In this document: positions 63,276 through 64,000 of the stretch, piece after piece | How positions within the stretch are numbered: the stretch's first letter is position 1 | How the letters are laid out: every line of letters starts with the position of its first letter | Source: Streptomyces filipinensis | GTDB taxonomy: Bacteria; Actinomycetota; Actinomycetes; Streptomycetales; Streptomycetaceae | Length of the DNA stretch: 64,000 nucleotides | Reading direction: 5' to 3' | NCBI RefSeq assembly: GCF_014649495.1 | Contig: NZ_BMTD01000008.1 | Location: 1 to 64,000 of the forward strand | The notes under the pieces: model-generated | Seen by the model: the letters and a program-made list of their open reading frames with translations, nothing else | The model's database searches: none | What the model was told of the DNA's origin: nothing | Program-made: the position numbers and the translations under genes

Positions 63276-64000
63276 GACGCCTCATAACTGGGTCGCCACC
63301 GCAGCAGCACCCGCTCAAGAGCCCGGACGAACTGGTCGGCGAGCAGACCGAGGAGCGAGTAGATCACCAGCCCCACGAAGACCTGGTTGGTCTGGAGATA
63401 CGTCTGCCCTTGAGTGATGAGGAAGCCAAGTCCCTGGTCGGCGTTGACCGTTTCGGCCGCGACGAGGCCCAGGACGCTGTACGCGAGGGAGAACCGGAGG
63501 CCGACCAGGAACCCCGGCAGGGCTGCGGGCACCAGCACGCGCGTCACCAGACGCCAGGTGCCCGCGCCCGTCGTGCGGGCCATCTCGATCAGCCGCTGGT
63601 CGACGCCCCGGATCGCGGCGAACAGGTTCAGATACATCGGCACGCCGGCTCCGAAGGAGATCAGCAGCACCTTCGTGAGTTCGTCGATGCCGAACCACAC
63701 GATCATCAGCGGCAGCACCGCAAGCAGGGGGATGGTGTTGAGCACCTGCACGACGCCGTTGAACAGGTACTCACCGCTGCGCAGCAGCCCGCCGAGCACG
63801 CCGGCGACGATGCCCACCGTCAGGCCGATCGCCAGACCGAGGCCGGCCCGCTGCAGCGAGATCGCCAAGTCGGGCCCGAGGACGCCCTGTTGCCACAGAT
63901 CGACGGCGGACTTCACGATCGACGTCGGCGCCGGAGCGTAGGTCTTCGACACCACCCCGGCCCGGGCGAGCACCTCCCACGCGACGAGGATCACGACCGG
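63272..64000 (-). CDS. ssuC: Aliphatic sulfonate-type ABC transporter permease, partial at the right edge
   Basis: The frame is open to the window edge, giving at least 243 residues; the true start lies beyond. Five or so membrane helices are present. The coupling region is AIRGVDQRLIEMARTTGAGTWRLV, followed by LPGFLVGLRFSLAYSVLGLVAAE, as in SsuC/TauC. It heads the transported part of the operon here, followed directly by SsuB. Confidence 0.93.
   Translation of the reverse strand, partial: PVVILVAWEVLARAGVVSKTYAPAPTSIVKSAVDLWQQGVLGPDLAISLQRAGLGLAIGLTVGIVAGVLGGLLRSGEYLFNGVVQVLNTIPLLAVLPLMIVWFGIDELTKVLLISFGAGVPMYLNLFAAIRGVDQRLIEMARTTGAGTWRLVTRVLVPAALPGFLVGLRFSLAYSVLGLVAAETVNADQGLGFLITQGQTYLQTNQVFVGLVIYSLLGLLADQFVRALERVLLRWRPSYEAS

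Overview
The window is high-GC actinobacterial DNA. Codon positions, GTG starts, tightly overlapping ATGA/GTGA gene junctions, PucR and TetR regulators and a modular polyketide synthase all point to a Streptomyces chromosome, probably an arm or accessory-rich section. I see no rRNA, tRNA, CRISPR array, intact transposase or phage gene. Both window edges cut genes: a type I polyketide synthase (PKS) on the left and an ABC permease on the right.

Layout. (1) 1-4601, minus: the 5' end of a modular PKS. It opens with a KSQ-AT(malonyl)-ACP loading module and runs into the ketosynthase of module 1. Two palindromic boxes resembling PAS-LuxR operators lie upstream. (2) 4865-9389, minus: a three-gene unit with a FAD subunit, a fused 2Fe-2S/molybdopterin dehydrogenase and a membrane-anchored double ABM-domain protein. 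(3) 10076-12139, minus: a DEAD-box helicase and a cold-shock protein separated by a perfect terminator hairpin. Two secreted lipoproteins follow, one of unknown role and one a subtilisin-like protease. (4) 14349-20326, minus: an NRPS-independent siderophore operon with two IucA/IucC synthetases, a PLP decarboxylase and an MFS exporter. (5) 20826-26067, plus: response regulator, histidine kinase and a second near-copy response regulator, then a DUF6153-like protein, a Met/His-rich lipoprotein and a SHOCT protein. This looks like a metal (probably copper) sensing and handling block.

(6) 26662-36484, minus: a nine-gene, mostly translationally coupled operon and the most unusual part of the window. 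In transcription order it encodes a GH15 glucoamylase-like protein, a GMC flavoprotein with the Cys-x5-Cys-x3-Cys signature of FAD-glucose dehydrogenases, a VioB/RebD-type ferritin-like protein, a sorbitol-dehydrogenase-type small subunit, an IolE-like dehydratase, a second TIM-barrel isomerase, a metallo-beta-lactamase-fold hydrolase, a pyruvate/indolepyruvate-decarboxylase-like ThDP enzyme and an EthD-domain protein. My inference is a cytoplasmic route that releases a sugar, oxidises it on the ring, then eliminates, isomerises, hydrolyses and decarboxylates it. I do not know a named pathway with this set. An AT-richer spacer of about 1 kb separates it from the next genes.

(7) 37489-41569: a TetR regulator divergent from a zinc alcohol dehydrogenase, then a DUF485 plus acetate-type symporter pair. 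(8) 41605-46946: a PAS/GAF/SpoIIE phosphatase-kinase, a PucR regulator, and a divergent carboxymuconolactone-decarboxylase-like/SDR pair ending at a strong terminator. (9) 47022-53370: a complete branched-chain amino-acid-type ABC importer operon (livGFHMK order) divergent from a second PucR regulator, followed by a TetR gene on the plus strand. (10) 54042-57766: thiolase, HAD hydrolase and TetR, divergent from a PhzF-like gene across a perfect inverted repeat. (11) 58018-64000, minus: an organosulfur acquisition region with SsuC (partial), SsuB, SsuA and an NtaA/SnaA-type flavin monooxygenase, then, after a terminator, an acyl-CoA-dehydrogenase-fold monooxygenase led by a 19-codon upstream ORF, and an Rrf2 regulator.

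All functions are read from motifs and gene order in the sequence. No database search was possible.
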